Source of the DNA: Chloroflexota bacterium | GTDB lineage: Bacteria; Chloroflexota; Anaerolineae; Aggregatilineales; J027 | DNA: 32,933 nucleotides | Direction of reading: 5' to 3' | NCBI GenBank assembly: GCA_022616515.1 | Contig: JAKEEQ010000500.1 | Coordinates: 1 to 32,933, forward strand | Part shown: positions 1-9,198 of the stretch, piece after piece | Layout: the number at the start of each line of letters is the position of its first letter | Position numbering within the stretch: position 1 is the stretch's first letter | Translations under genes and position numbers: made by a program | The notes under the pieces: model-generated | The model's database searches: none | What the model was told of the DNA's origin: nothing | The model's input: only the letters and a program-made list of their open reading frames with translations

Positions 1-806
1 GCCATCGACAATTCGTCTAAGTCGTCTTCGGTCAGTTGATCATCGCGCACGCGCTGGGCAAATCCAGCCAGTGTTTTAACGGGCGACACGATGGTTGGAC
101 GCATCACGAGATTTAGCGTGAGCAACACCACCGTAAACACACCCACAAAAATACCGATGATGATGTAAAACGACAGCCGGGCGCTTTCAAGAACCTCATC
201 CGCAGGCACATAAATGATCTGCGCGGCGATCACCTCGCCAAGCTCCCAGCCGAAGCCGCCGCCGTCGGGATAGGTATTGACCAGACTGACCGGAGCCGCC
301 TCCGGGGAACTATGACAGGCCAGACAACTCTCACTGCTTACGCTCAAGGGACGGGCGATATAAAAGACCTGCTGCCCATCGCGGGTCCGAAATCCGGTAA
401 GTTCCTCAAGGTCGCGGTCAGCCCGGAATTGTTCCACCAGTTCCGTTTCAAAACCATCGGCCTGATCGACGGGATTGGTGGGATTCAGTGTCGCTTCTTT
501 GTACAGGAAATCGCCATGATCTTCGTTCTGGCGGAATATTTCAAATACAGTGCGTGCTGAATAACCGGGCACGGATTCGCGGACAAATTCGGTTTCTGTT
601 TGAAGTTCATCCTGAAGCATTGGGTTAATATGTGTGCCGGTGTAGGCCCTTACACTGGTCATGGTCTCAATGAGAATGAGGCCACGAGTTGCCACCTCTT
701 CTTCAGCGCGATCAGTCAGTACGCGATTGAGGATAATGCCGCTGCCAATCACGCCAATCAGAAACACAGCCAGCAACAGAAGCGATAATTTCGTACCAAT
801 TTTCAT
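1..806 (-). CDS. DUF3365/Tll0287-like heme-type sensor protein, 3' part missing (window edge)
   Basis: The reading frame opens at the ATG at 806, preceded by GGGAG about 7 bases upstream, and stays open to the left edge, giving 268 full codons. Residues 7-28 form an N-terminal membrane anchor. The extracytoplasmic part (about 29-208) contains CLACH at residues 161-165 (bases 312-326), a c-type heme-binding CxxCH motif. A second membrane segment lies at about 211-234. The chain then enters what looks like a HAMP-type linker (MRPTIVSPVKTLAGFAQRV). This order (TM, DUF3365 with CxxCH, TM, HAMP) is typical of redox or gas-sensing receptor kinases, chemoreceptors or cyclases. The output domain lies outside the window, so the type of signalling protein cannot be stated. 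The DUF3365 assignment is from family knowledge and was not searched. Confidence 0.8.
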   Translation of the reverse strand, partial: MKIGTKLSLLLLAVFLIGVIGSGIILNRVLTDRAEEEVATRGLILIETMTSVRAYTGTHINPMLQDELQTETEFVRESVPGYSARTVFEIFRQNEDHGDFLYKEATLNPTNPVDQADGFETELVEQFRADRDLEELTGFRTRDGQQVFYIARPLSVSSESCLACHSSPEAAPVSLVNTYPDGGGFGWELGEVIAAQIIYVPADEVLESARLSFYIIIGIFVGVFTVVLLTLNLVMRPTIVSPVKTLAGFAQRVRDDQLTEDDLDELSM

Positions 807-958
807 TTAGTTCTCCCGATACTCTCTAAGAGCAATGTCAGGCATCTTTAATTTAGTCGCTAGCGCAGGGACGAAAGCGCCGCTTTTGCTTGCAAAAGCT
901 ATAGATGTGTAGTATACCATCTCCGTGACATGAAACGAATTGGGATGTGCCAAGCACC
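807..958. other. Intergenic region with a perfect hairpin (probable IS left-end region)
   Basis: This region lies between the sensor gene and tnpB. Bases 882-899 form a perfect hairpin with arms GCTTTTGC and GCAAAAGC and a TT loop. A second short GCGC...GCGC pairing lies at about 863-880. Subterminal hairpins are expected at the left end of IS200/IS605 elements, but no exact left tip or target site could be fixed. The hairpin is not followed by a T-run on either strand, so it is not a convincing terminator. Confidence 0.35.
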
Positions 959-2150
959 ATGACTGAATCAACCACTGATAACCATCGCATGATGGTTCAG
1001 AAAGGCTATCAGTTCAAACTGGAGCCGACAGCGGAACAGGCAGCGTTGTTCTGGCAATATGTCGGTGCAACACGCTGGGTCTACAACTATATGCTGGATC
1101 AGCGTAAAGCAGCATTTCGGGCTGGTGGGAAAACCCCGACGACCAACGAACAAATCAACCAGCTTCCGGTGTTAAAGCGACAGGCAGCAACCGCCTGGTT
1201 GACTACCATCTATTCACAGGTGCTGCAAAACGCCGTGCGGGATTTGGACAATGCGTTTGACCGCTTCTTCAAAGGGCAAAACGGCTACCCAAAATTCAAG
1301 AAGAAGCACGGCGGGCGGCAATCCTTCAGCTACCCTCAGAATGTGAAAGTAGACGGTAATCAGGTCTGGCTGCCGATGATTGGGTGGGTAAAATTTCGCC
1401 GTTCGCACAAACCCAAACGTTATCGTGAGATTGACGGCACGATTATAACGGGCGACCATCAAACATAAAGCCAGTGGCTGGTATGTTTCGCTCAACGTTG
1501 AAGTTCAAATCGAGAAGCCGAAACCCGTCCAAATGACACCAGAGGATAGCATCGGGATTGACCTAGGCAGCATTGACTTGGTAACAACGTCGCGTGGTGA
1601 GAAATTCGCCAATCCACGCCATTACCGCACACTGGAACGCCAACTCAAGCGTGAGCAGCGCAAACTCTCTCGTAAACAGCCCGGCTCGAACAATCGCCGG
1701 AAGCAACGGCAAAAAGTAGCTCGATTAAATGAACAGATTGCCAATCGTCGCCAGGATGTACTCCACAAATTGTCTCGCCAGTTAATTGACGAAAACCAAG
1801 CGATTTTCTGCGAGGACTTGAATGTGAAGGGCATGACGAGAGGCAACATGGGCAAGGCCGGGTGGGGTGAGCTGGTGCGTCAATTGAAGTACAAGGCGCA
1901 GTGGGCAGGCAAGACCTGTCTACAGATTGACCGCTTCTACGCCTCGTCAAAGCTATGTTCGGCTTGTGATTACAAGTACATTGAATTAGCGCGTTCCGAA
2001 AGAAGCTGGACCTGCCCCAACTGTGGAGTTGAGCATGACCGCGACATCAATGCGGCTATCAATATTCAAAAAGAAGGATTAAAGCAGTACGTCGCCGCCG
2101 GTCTATCGGAGACGGAAAACGCTTGTGGAGAGACGGTAAGACCTGCATAG
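959..2150 (+). pseudogene. tnpB: TnpB RNA-guided nuclease (IS605 OrfB), split by a +1 frameshift near 1451
   Basis: The first part (to the TAA at 1466-1468) has the TnpB N-terminal domain, including KGYQFKLEPTAEQ, WVYNYMLDQ, and GYPKFKKK. The second part, in another frame (open from about 1449 to 2150), has the RuvC-like nuclease: IGIDLGS (first Asp), FCEDLNVKGM (Glu) and HDRDINAAINI (last Asp). A zinc ribbon, CSACDYK...CPNCG, lies between the last two. Joining the frames near 1448-1454 gives the expected GTIIT-x-TIKHK...GWYVS run; one extra G in ACGGGCGACC explains the break. The frameshift could be real decay, a recoding site or a sequencing error. The first codon is uncertain: ATG at 959 is listed, with GTG 947 or ATG 989 possible, and none has a clear ribosome site. 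TnpB proteins are omega-RNA-guided DNA endonucleases that favour element retention. Confidence 0.85.
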
Positions 2151-2204
2151 CGGGCGCGTCTTGCTGAAGCAAGAATTTCCCGGCTTTAGCCGGGGAAGTG
2201 TCAA
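2070..2204 (+). ncRNA. Candidate omega-RNA scaffold at the tnpB 3' end / element right end
   Basis: In this family the guide RNA is produced from the tnpB 3' end and the right end, and its guide is the DNA just outside the element. The 3' part shows the characteristic GAAGCAAGAATTTCCCGG, the CCGGC-TTTA-GCCGG hairpin and GTGTCAA at about 2165-2204. If the tip is at 2204, the guide would begin at 2205 in the 3' end of the glycosyltransferase gene. The 5' boundary is not visible and 2070 is an estimate by analogy. Confidence 0.4.
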
Positions 2205-2208
2205 ACGG

Positions 2209-4017
2209 CTATTGGATGTGAATGGGTTGAATGGTTAGATATTCTTCATGATTATTTACGGGTAAAATCTCGCCGTTGGCAGAGTTATAAACCTTCACCG
2301 CCAGTTGATACGTCCCCGGCGGAAGCGATTCGGGCAGCGGAATTTCGTGGGAATCAAAGATGATCGTATCCACCTCCCAAGTGTTGGTGGGCCTATCGCC
2401 GTTTTGGGGCGGGCCATCGTGCTGGGCAACCAGACGACCGGCATCATCCAGCAGAAAAACAGAGATGCTGTAGCTGGTATCCAGCGGTTTGGCGGTGCTC
2501 CACCACAGGCTTACGGGTAGCTCCTCGCCCGGTTTGCCAGCGGTCGCCAGTTTCACCTTGTGCAGGCTGATTACCTTGTTGTAAACGCCCAGACGTTCAT
2601 CAAGGGGTGGCAGCTTGTCATAGTGATACCACACGATGGGAAAACCAAGATGATATTCGGTGTGGGAGGCCGTTCGTGTATAGCCGTGCCCGGTATAATA
2701 GGATTCGCGCTGGTACTCTGGATCGCCCCAGTAGGCCACCCAGAAGCCATCATTATCCTGCAAGAACGATTGCAAAACTCCCAGAAAGTGGATTTTATAT
2801 TTTATTTCCCACTGATTGAGCGAAATGATCTCTGTCCCGGCGGGCAGTTCCTTGCGCAGGTGATAGCCGAGGGCTTTATCGCCGCCGCGCACATCCATCA
2901 AAACGGGTTCCCCCGGCGGGTAATTATTCGCTACGAAGTCGGCCATCTCGCGCCAGGGCGGGTGATCAGAATAAGAGTCGAGACTGGTCATGCCGTTGAA
3001 GGTGATGAGTAGTGCCAGCAGTATTGAGGCCGTTGGGCGAAAGGCGGTGATGCCATGCCCGCCCAGCAGCGCAATCGGCAATATCAACAGAGCCATGTTG
3101 CGGTCAGTCAGGAGGGTCACGTAATCAAAAATGGCGATGGTCAGGGCCACGGGCAGGGCAAACCAGATCACCGCATACCAGACTCCGGGGTTATGCCGGA
3201 TAATCAGCCTGCCCGCCTGATTCAGGGAAACAACACCGACAATCATCAACGCAATAAACAGCGCAACAGGCCGCCCCAGAAAATCCACCGTGAAGATTTT
3301 AAGTGTGTCCACGCTCAATGAATAGGAATGCAGTATCCCCTCCGGGCGGATTTGTAACTGGTGAATGGCGATGGGCAGCCAGGGGAGAAAGGCCAGACTT
3401 GCCAGCCCCATCATCGCCCCCAACTTAAACACCCGGCTCCACGGACGCAGGAATAAAATTGCGTAGGCTAGCTGTACCAGTAAAATGAGGGATGTATAGT
3501 AATGGGTGTACACCGCCAGAATGTAGATGATGGCGTAAGTGAGGGTGTTGCGGCGGGACGGGTTATCAAGCCAGTACAAAAACACGAGGCTGCTGGCCGC
3601 TATCCACATGAAAGCCATTGGATAGTGGCGCACTTCCTGTGAGAGCAGGATGTGTTTATCGGCAAGTGCCAGAATCAAGCCTGCCATGATGCCGCTGGAT
3701 ATGTCGAAGAGTTTGCGCCCGATGCGATAAATGAGAGCGACCGTAATGAGGGCCGCGAAAACGGCCAGCAGACGCATGGCGACCTCATCACTCCCGGCTA
3801 ATTCACGCCAGCCACCGAGCAGGATGAAGTACAGCGGTGGGTGAAGATCATCAATCATATTACGGGTAATGGCAGCGGGATCGCGGGGTTCAGAAAATTC
3901 GACAGACCAGCCTTCATCGCCCCATAAACCTTGCAGATTGAGGTTATAGATTCGCAGCAGGGCCGCAAGGAATAAGACGGCAACGACCCACCACAGGTTG
4001 TAATCTAAACGTTTCAT
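2209..4017 (-). CDS. GT39/PMT-like membrane glycosyltransferase with C-terminal beta domain
   Basis: A 602-residue protein with an N-terminal membrane helix (9-24) followed by LWGDEGWS (residues 31-38) and LHPPLYF (58-64). These are the two loop motifs of ArnT/PMT-type (GT-C) glycosyltransferases, which use a polyprenyl-phosphate sugar donor outside the membrane; the acidic residue in GDE is the usual catalytic candidate. About ten hydrophobic segments follow to about residue 350. The rest is a soluble part ending in a beta-rich domain (about 480-602; YSISVFLLDDAGRLV and PPGTYQLAVKVYN) often attached to such transferases in Chloroflexota. The acceptor is unknown. The ATG at 4017 is the first reasonable start, although its ribosome site (GAG) is weak. 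The IS605-type element ends about 4 bases beyond its stop codon without interrupting the gene. Confidence 0.85.
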   Translation of the reverse strand: MKRLDYNLWWVVAVLFLAALLRIYNLNLQGLWGDEGWSVEFSEPRDPAAITRNMIDDLHPPLYFILLGGWRELAGSDEVAMRLLAVFAALITVALIYRIGRKLFDISSGIMAGLILALADKHILLSQEVRHYPMAFMWIAASSLVFLYWLDNPSRRNTLTYAIIYILAVYTHYYTSLILLVQLAYAILFLRPWSRVFKLGAMMGLASLAFLPWLPIAIHQLQIRPEGILHSYSLSVDTLKIFTVDFLGRPVALFIALMIVGVVSLNQAGRLIIRHNPGVWYAVIWFALPVALTIAIFDYVTLLTDRNMALLILPIALLGGHGITAFRPTASILLALLITFNGMTSLDSYSDHPPWREMADFVANNYPPGEPVLMDVRGGDKALGYHLRKELPAGTEIISLNQWEIKYKIHFLGVLQSFLQDNDGFWVAYWGDPEYQRESYYTGHGYTRTASHTEYHLGFPIVWYHYDKLPPLDERLGVYNKVISLHKVKLATAGKPGEELPVSLWWSTAKPLDTSYSISVFLLDDAGRLVAQHDGPPQNGDRPTNTWEVDTIIFDSHEIPLPESLPPGTYQLAVKVYNSANGEILPVNNHEEYLTIQPIHIQ

Positions 4018-4081
4018 GAATTTAACTCGACTTTAAGGAAATGAGTTTACGATATTTCGAACGAACCCAGGAGTAATTCTC

Positions 4082-5398
4082 ATGCGACGCAACATTATAC
4101 CAGTTTTCATCATCGCTGGATTGCTAATACTATCCCTTTTCACAATGATCACCTTACAAGCATCGGCACAGGGTGGAGGCGACAACGATGTCGAGGAACC
4201 GTTTGAGCCAGATGGGTGGTATTTAACCTCATTTTCTGATGAGGAGTGGGCTTTCCCCTACTACCAGCCGGGGACATCCAGCGGAGATGCAATCTGGACT
4301 GTCGGAGAATCGTCGTTTGAGAGTTTATATCCCACAGGTTTTGAATTTGAGGCTGTTGCCTCCAGTTCGGGTGGCGAAATCGTAGAAGCATCGGTCATCT
4401 GGTCACATACACCGGAAAAGTTAAAGCGGCGCGAAGCACAAGTCAATCCAACCACCGGGCGAATTTCGCTGCGCTGGTCGGTTGACGAGTCACTGCCACC
4501 CTGGGTTGCTGTCAATTATTACTGGAGTTTCATCGACAGCGCGGGCAATCGATTCCGAACGGGTTGGATTTTAGGGGAAGAATATTCAGATGACTTTGAT
4601 ACCTGGGAACGTTTTGAAAATGAAGAGGTTATTGTGTTCATTCAAGACGGACTACCGGTTGAGACTGCTGAGTTAACACTCCAAGCGATGGAAGATCAAA
4701 ATCCGACGTTTTTGCAGGCATGGGGTGGACCATTGTCCTATAAACCGCGTGTTATCCTGTTTTCGGTTCGTGACGACTTTGAGCGGTGGCGCAGTGGATT
4801 TGGCGGTGGAGCGGTTATCGGGCAAACGTCCGATGACTGGGGTGCGACCGTTCAGGTGATTGTGGAGGACGACATCAGCAATCTTACCTATGGAACGGTG
4901 CTGCACGAAATCGGGCATTTGTATCAGTTTGAATTCGCGCCCGATGCTTTCCCGCCGGGAACGTGGCTTACCGAGGGTAATGCGAGTTTCTTCGAATTGT
5001 CGCAGGAATATGATTTTGAGGCCCGAATTCGTGATTTTGCTGAAAATGATGAACTTCCCATCCTGCTGGAAGGACCCGGTCCAAATGCGTTTGCGTCAGG
5101 GCCGGATGGTCGTGGGAGATTGGGCTATGACGTTGGCTATACCTTTTTCCACTGGCTGACCATCAATTACGGGCTGGATGCGCATCGCGAGTTGATCGAA
5201 GGGCTGGCGGCTGGCGAAGAACGCAACACGGTTCTAGAGAGAATCACCGGGCTAACTGTGCAAGAGATCGAAAGTGAATGGCGGGCATGGCTGGGAGCCT
5301 ATGGCCCGGCCCCAACCTTCTATCCATCCCCAACCTTTGAATATCGCGTACCCGCGATACCCACCATGCAACAATTCCCAACTAGCACAGGCGAGTAG
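4082..5398 (+). CDS. Secreted gluzincin-like metallopeptidase (peptidase MA-like)
   Basis: A 438-residue protein with an N-terminal signal sequence (hydrophobic 5-22, then LQASAQ with probable cleavage near residue 30). The central region carries LHEIGHLYQ, with the zinc motif HEIGH at 275-279. TEGNASFFE follows, with E298 as the likely third ligand, a HExxH-18-E spacing consistent with gluzincins of the peptidase-MA type. The N-terminal 200 residues look like a beta-rich extracytoplasmic domain. The start is supported by AGGAG 8-9 bases before the ATG at 4082. modA begins 42 bases after its stop, so they may be co-transcribed. The substrate is not predictable. Catalytic residues appear intact. 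Confidence 0.8.
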   Translation: MRRNIIPVFIIAGLLILSLFTMITLQASAQGGGDNDVEEPFEPDGWYLTSFSDEEWAFPYYQPGTSSGDAIWTVGESSFESLYPTGFEFEAVASSSGGEIVEASVIWSHTPEKLKRREAQVNPTTGRISLRWSVDESLPPWVAVNYYWSFIDSAGNRFRTGWILGEEYSDDFDTWERFENEEVIVFIQDGLPVETAELTLQAMEDQNPTFLQAWGGPLSYKPRVILFSVRDDFERWRSGFGGGAVIGQTSDDWGATVQVIVEDDISNLTYGTVLHEIGHLYQFEFAPDAFPPGTWLTEGNASFFELSQEYDFEARIRDFAENDELPILLEGPGPNAFASGPDGRGRLGYDVGYTFFHWLTINYGLDAHRELIEGLAAGEERNTVLERITGLTVQEIESEWRAWLGAYGPAPTFYPSPTFEYRVPAIPTMQQFPTSTGE

Positions 5399-5440
5399 TC
5401 TTTTGTATGATGAGGGGCGTTTATTCAGAGAGGAACGAAT

Positions 5441-6172
5441 ATGCGCCCTTCTCTCCACTTATTGCTGCTGATTCTTCTCCTGTTGACATCGTGCCAGTCT
5501 GAGCCGGACAAGAATGAAATCGCCGTTTTTGCCGCCAGTTCGCTAACCGATTCATTTAATGAACTGGCAACCGCGTTTGAGGCCAATCACACAGACACCG
5601 AAATAGTCTTTAATTTCGCGAGTTCTTCTCAACTTGCGGCCCAGATTCTGGAAGGCGCACGGGCGGATGTCTTCGCCAGTGCCAACGAGCAGCAGATGCA
5701 ACTTCTCGAAGAAGCGGGTCTTGTGGAGGGAACCTCGCATATTTTTGCCACGAACCGCCTGGTCCTCATCACCCCGGAAGACAACCCGGCAGATATTCAA
5801 CAAGTTCATGATCTGGCCCGCGCCAACACGAGATTTGTCACCGCCGTGCGGGGCGTACCTATTCGTGAATATACAGAAACGCTGCTTGCCGAATACACGG
5901 AATATGACGCCATTATTGAGAACATTGTGTCGGAAGAAGCCAATGTGCGGCAGGTCGTTCTCAAGGTCGCGCTCGGTGAAGCCGATGCCGCCATCGTTTA
6001 TGCGACGGACGTAACCGCCGATTTGACCGACCAGATAAGAGCAATTCAGCTTGATGCCCCGACGATTCCCAGGTATCACATCGCGTCACTGAATGCCAAC
6101 GCCTTTACCGACTTTGTTTTGAGCGATGAGGGGCAAGCCATCCTGCAAAAATGGGGTTTTGATGCTCCGTAA
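5441..6172 (+). CDS. modA: Molybdate/tungstate ABC transporter substrate-binding lipoprotein
   Basis: A 243-residue protein with a lipoprotein signal peptide (LLLLTSC, Cys18), then the ModA opening IAVFAASSLTDSFNELATAF. Further ModA features are FNFASSSQLAAQILEGARADVFASA, RLVLITP, and a C-terminal ALGEADAAIVYATDV with DFVLSDEGQAILQKWGF. ModA captures molybdate or tungstate outside the membrane and delivers it to ModB. The ATG at 5441 follows AGAGGAA by about 6 bases. Its last bases overlap the modB start. The oxyanion preference cannot be decided from sequence. Confidence 0.92.
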   Translation: MRPSLHLLLLILLLLTSCQSEPDKNEIAVFAASSLTDSFNELATAFEANHTDTEIVFNFASSSQLAAQILEGARADVFASANEQQMQLLEEAGLVEGTSHIFATNRLVLITPEDNPADIQQVHDLARANTRFVTAVRGVPIREYTETLLAEYTEYDAIIENIVSEEANVRQVVLKVALGEADAAIVYATDVTADLTDQIRAIQLDAPTIPRYHIASLNANAFTDFVLSDEGQAILQKWGFDAP

Positions 6173-6935
6173 TGTGCTGACAACTATCGCAGTCACCTTC
6201 ATCATCATCCCGGCAGCGGCTCTGCTATGGCGCAGCGTCGAACAGAACGCATGGCAATCGACCTCAGTAGAGGCCGTACAAGCCGCATTATTTCTGAGTT
6301 TGTTTACGTCATTTATCAGCATGTTGATTATCCTGATACTGGGAACGCCGCTGGCCTATTCGCTTGCCACAAGGCCGTCATGGATCAGTGCGGTCATTGA
6401 GATGCCGATTGTGCTGCCGCCAGCGGTTGCCGGTCTGGGGCTATTGATGGCCTTTGGGCGGCGGGGCATTCTGGGGCGGTGGCTGCTGGAGATTGGTGTT
6501 TCACTCCCATTTTCAACAGCGGCAGTCGTTATTGCGCAGATTTTTGTGGCTATTCCGTTTTTTGTGCGGACGGCGCAAGTCGGCTTTGAAGCCATTCCAG
6601 TCACGTTGAAAGAAGCCGCGACGGTTGACGGCGCAAACGCCAATGCCGTTTTCCGCTATGTGACACTCCCACTGGCGTGGCGGGCTTTGCTGGCTGGAAT
6701 GCTTATCGCGTGGGCGCGGGCGCTGGGCGAGTTCGGGGCCACCATACTTTTTGCGGGTAATCTTCAGGGCGAAACACAGACCATGCCGCTGCTGGTGTTT
6801 GCCATACTGGAGCGGGATTTGAATGCAGCGATCTGGACAGCCCTGATTCTGGTTGGCGTGGCGATGCTGGTGGTTATTCTGTCTCGCTGGCTGACGTCAT
6901 CTGCTCGCGCACTTGTTCTCGAAGCAGATCAATGA
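6162..6935 (+). CDS. modB: Molybdate/tungstate ABC transporter permease
   Basis: A 257-residue integral membrane protein with about five to six helices. The cytoplasmic EAA loop is clear: [20 protein letters not shown], followed by [25 protein letters not shown], a hallmark of ModB/CysT-like permeases. I chose ATG 6162, which overlaps the last 11 bases of modA, because the preceding residues of the longer frame (from 6126) lie inside modA and are not membrane-like. No modC ATPase follows. Instead the 3' end overlaps the convergent methyltransferase gene by 62 bases. The ATPase must be encoded elsewhere or be shared. Confidence 0.9.
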   Translation: MLRNVLTTIAVTFIIIPAAALLWRSVEQNAWQSTSVEAVQAALFLSLFTSFISMLIILILGTPLAYSLATRPSWISAVIEMPIVLPPAVAGLGLLMAFGRRGILGRWLLEIGVSLPFSTAAVVIAQIFVAIPFFVRTAQVGFEAIPVTLKEAATVDGANANAVFRYVTLPLAWRALLAGMLIAWARALGEFGATILFAGNLQGETQTMPLLVFAILERDLNAAIWTALILVGVAMLVVILSRWLTSSARALVLEADQ

Positions 6936-7959
6936 CCTCTCGCGCACCGTTACTGTCCTCAAAATACCAGTGTGTCCAGCCATTACACGGCGCGTTTTTC
7001 AGGTCACGCGCAATTTGGTGAATGGAGCCGGTTTTGCCGTTGTATTTCAGTTTGCCGCTGGCAAGAACGGTGGCTGATAGTTCGCTGTTGTTGGCAAAAT
7101 ACAGGGGCTGCCCGATTTCAAGGAGATTCATTTCAAGCAGCAGACCAAAGGGCACACGCGGACGCTTGCGTTGGTTTTCAACACTATAAAGGGCGTTGTC
7201 ATAGGGCTGGACATCAATCGCTTCGATACGCGCCAGCGCCGCCTCAATATAAAGTGGATGCTGTTCGATGCCAATCCAGTGGCGATGGAGTTTTTTGGCG
7301 ACCGCGCCAGTGGTCCCTGTGCCGAAAAACGGGTCAAGAATCAGGCCGCCGGGTTCGGTGCTGGCGGTAATCACCCGGTGCAGTAATGCTTCTGGCTTCT
7401 GGGTTGAATGGACTTTTTCGCCGTTAATTTTCAGGCGTTCGCTGCCTGTGCAGATTGGTAAAACCCAATCACTGCGCATCTGCAAATCATCATTCATGGA
7501 TTTCATGTGGTGATAATTGAATGTGTAGGGGCTGCCCTTATGTTTTTGCGCCCAAATCAGTGTTTCATGGGCATTGGTGAAGCGCACGCCGCGAAAGTTT
7601 GGCATGGGATTGGTCTTGATCCATACCACTTCGTTCAGTATCCAGAAGCCCAGATCCATGAGTATTTTGCCCACGCGGTAGATATTGTGATAGCTGCCAA
7701 TCACCCAGATGGTTCCATCATCTTTCAAGACGCGGCGGGCGGCTTTCAACCATGCGGTCGTAAATTGATCGTAAACTTCAAGGCTGTCAAATTGATCCCA
7801 CTCGTCGTCAACGGCGTCAACTTTAGTCAGGTTAGGACGCCACAGGTCTTTCTGGAGTTGCAGATTGTAAGGAGGGTCCGCAAAAACCAAATCAACCAAC
7901 TTTTCAGGAAGACGGCTCATTTCCTCAATACAATTTCCCTGTATTATCTGGTCAATCAT
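6874..7959 (-). CDS. ccrM: CcrM-like DNA adenine-N6 methyltransferase (beta class, predicted GANTC type)
   Basis: A 361-residue protein that aligns from memory along its whole length with CcrM/HinfI-type methyltransferases. It has [14 protein letters not shown] (catalytic DPPY 28-31), [65 protein letters not shown] and the AdoMet-binding [10 protein letters not shown] (209-218). The order (DPPY before FxGxG) defines the beta class. The C-terminal extension (about 265-361) with [26 protein letters not shown] and [11 protein letters not shown] matches the DNA-recognition domain of CcrM. GANTC specificity is therefore predicted by homology, not shown. No restriction endonuclease gene is adjacent, so it appears to be an orphan regulatory or housekeeping methylase. 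Its ATG lies within the last codons of the upstream histidine kinase, so translation is probably coupled. Confidence 0.92.
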   Translation of the reverse strand: MIDQIIQGNCIEEMSRLPEKLVDLVFADPPYNLQLQKDLWRPNLTKVDAVDDEWDQFDSLEVYDQFTTAWLKAARRVLKDDGTIWVIGSYHNIYRVGKILMDLGFWILNEVVWIKTNPMPNFRGVRFTNAHETLIWAQKHKGSPYTFNYHHMKSMNDDLQMRSDWVLPICTGSERLKINGEKVHSTQKPEALLHRVITASTEPGGLILDPFFGTGTTGAVAKKLHRHWIGIEQHPLYIEAALARIEAIDVQPYDNALYSVENQRKRPRVPFGLLLEMNLLEIGQPLYFANNSELSATVLASGKLKYNGKTGSIHQIARDLKNAPCNGWTHWYFEDSNGAREVIDLLREQVREQMTSASETE

Positions 7960-9094
7960 GGGCTACCGGAAAGTGCATCCTGAAGGTACTACCCGCGCCG
8001 GGTTCGCTGTGCAATGATACATAGCCGCCGTGCTGCTCCACAATCATCTTCACCAAGCTAAGCCCTAACCCGGTCCCGCGTTGGCTCTTAGCACTTTGCA
8101 AACGGGTGAAGGGTTCGAAAACTTTGTCATGATTCTCAGGATCAATACCCGGACCTTCATCGTCAACGGCGATTTGAAACTCCTGATCTATGGTCAGCGT
8201 CTCGACATGAATGGTTTTGCCCGGCTCTGAATATTTGATGGCATTGGAGATGAGATTACCCAGCGCTTCTTTGATAAGCAGCCGGTCGAGTCGAATATTC
8301 AGGGGTCTATCGCTGGTTGTCAATTCCAGTGATTGCTGCTTGTTCTCGGCATCGGGCGTAAAGTCACCAACCGTTTCTGTCGCAATTTCGTTCAGGTCAC
8401 CCTCTTCAAAAGTTGTGGCATCTGTTTGATGGGTGATATTGGCGTAGTGCAAAATCCCGTCAATCAAGTCCGCCATCTGATTGATGGCATAGCGGATCCG
8501 CTCTACCCATGATTCTTGTTCTTCATCGAGTGGACTTAAATCATCAATCAGCACATCGAAGTATCCCACAACCCGACTGAGTGGATTGCGAAGATCATGG
8601 GCGGCCAACCCCATCATGGCATCTTTGAAAGCATTGAGTTCGGTCAGGGACGCGGCCAGACGTGCATTGACGATGGCAATGGCTGCCATGCGGGCGATGA
8701 TGCGCAAATTCTCGACATGTTCATCGGTAAAGGCATCTGGCTTCCGTGATAAGGCGTACAACACACCCAGAATCCTGTCGTTATAAAGAATCGGCATTCC
8801 AATATAGGCTTTGATACCGGCTGCTTCGACAAGCTCGTTGCTGCTCACCGGATTTTCGTCAATATTGTTGACAACCAACGACGTCTTATTGTCAATAATC
8901 CAGCGGGTCGCGCCACCTTCGCGCCGCACCTTCTGGACGATGTTATCGTGAAATCTGTTGGTAGCTGCCCCAAGTTCAAAATTATTGTGTGTGGTATTCC
9001 ATAACACCACGCTAGCCTCATCGCAGGCAAGCAGTGTAGTGGTATATTGCACAACTTCATCTAAAATAGCACTGGGTTCAAGCCCTTCGAACAT
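7952..9094 (-). CDS. GAF-domain sensor histidine kinase
   Basis: A 380-residue soluble kinase. Residues about 5-145 form a GAF domain ([23 protein letters not shown], then [19 protein letters not shown]). A HisKA dimerisation region follows, with phospho-acceptor His166 in [17 protein letters not shown]. The HATPase_c domain has [12 protein letters not shown] (N box), VDDEGPGID (G1), VFEPFTRL (F box) and [18 protein letters not shown] (G2). All catalytic boxes are present. No transmembrane segment is seen, so it probably senses a cytoplasmic ligand or redox cue. No response regulator is encoded nearby. The ATG at 9094 has AGAGG 7 bases upstream. The stop codon overlaps the ccrM start by 8 bases (7952-7959), placing both genes in one transcript. 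Confidence 0.92.
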   Translation of the reverse strand: MFEGLEPSAILDEVVQYTTTLLACDEASVVLWNTTHNNFELGAATNRFHDNIVQKVRREGGATRWIIDNKTSLVVNNIDENPVSSNELVEAAGIKAYIGMPILYNDRILGVLYALSRKPDAFTDEHVENLRIIARMAAIAIVNARLAASLTELNAFKDAMMGLAAHDLRNPLSRVVGYFDVLIDDLSPLDEEQESWVERIRYAINQMADLIDGILHYANITHQTDATTFEEGDLNEIATETVGDFTPDAENKQQSLELTTSDRPLNIRLDRLLIKEALGNLISNAIKYSEPGKTIHVETLTIDQEFQIAVDDEGPGIDPENHDKVFEPFTRLQSAKSQRGTGLGLSLVKMIVEQHGGYVSLHSEPGAGSTFRMHFPVAHD

Positions 9095-9198
9095 GAATGC
9101 CTCTACAGTGTTGAATCTGATATGTACCTTAATTATACGTCAACCCACCATTTCGCATCCGGTAGACGATGGTTATAATCTGGCACAAGGAGTTAAAC

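Larger units (their letters stand above)
870..2204 (+). mobile_element. IS605/IS1341-type element carrying only tnpB (boundaries approximate)
   Basis: The element contains a tnpB-like gene with no tnpA (Y1 transposase) beside it, so it could only move with a TnpA supplied in trans. The right end is recognisable: after the tnpB stop come GAAGCAAGAATTTCCCGG, a CCCGGC-TTTA-GCCGGG hairpin (about 2179-2194) and a terminal GTGTCAA. This arrangement is familiar from IS1341-like right ends. I place the right tip near 2204, only 4 bases from the stop codon of the convergent glycosyltransferase. The left tip is not determined and 870 is only a guess near the first hairpin. Confidence 0.5.
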
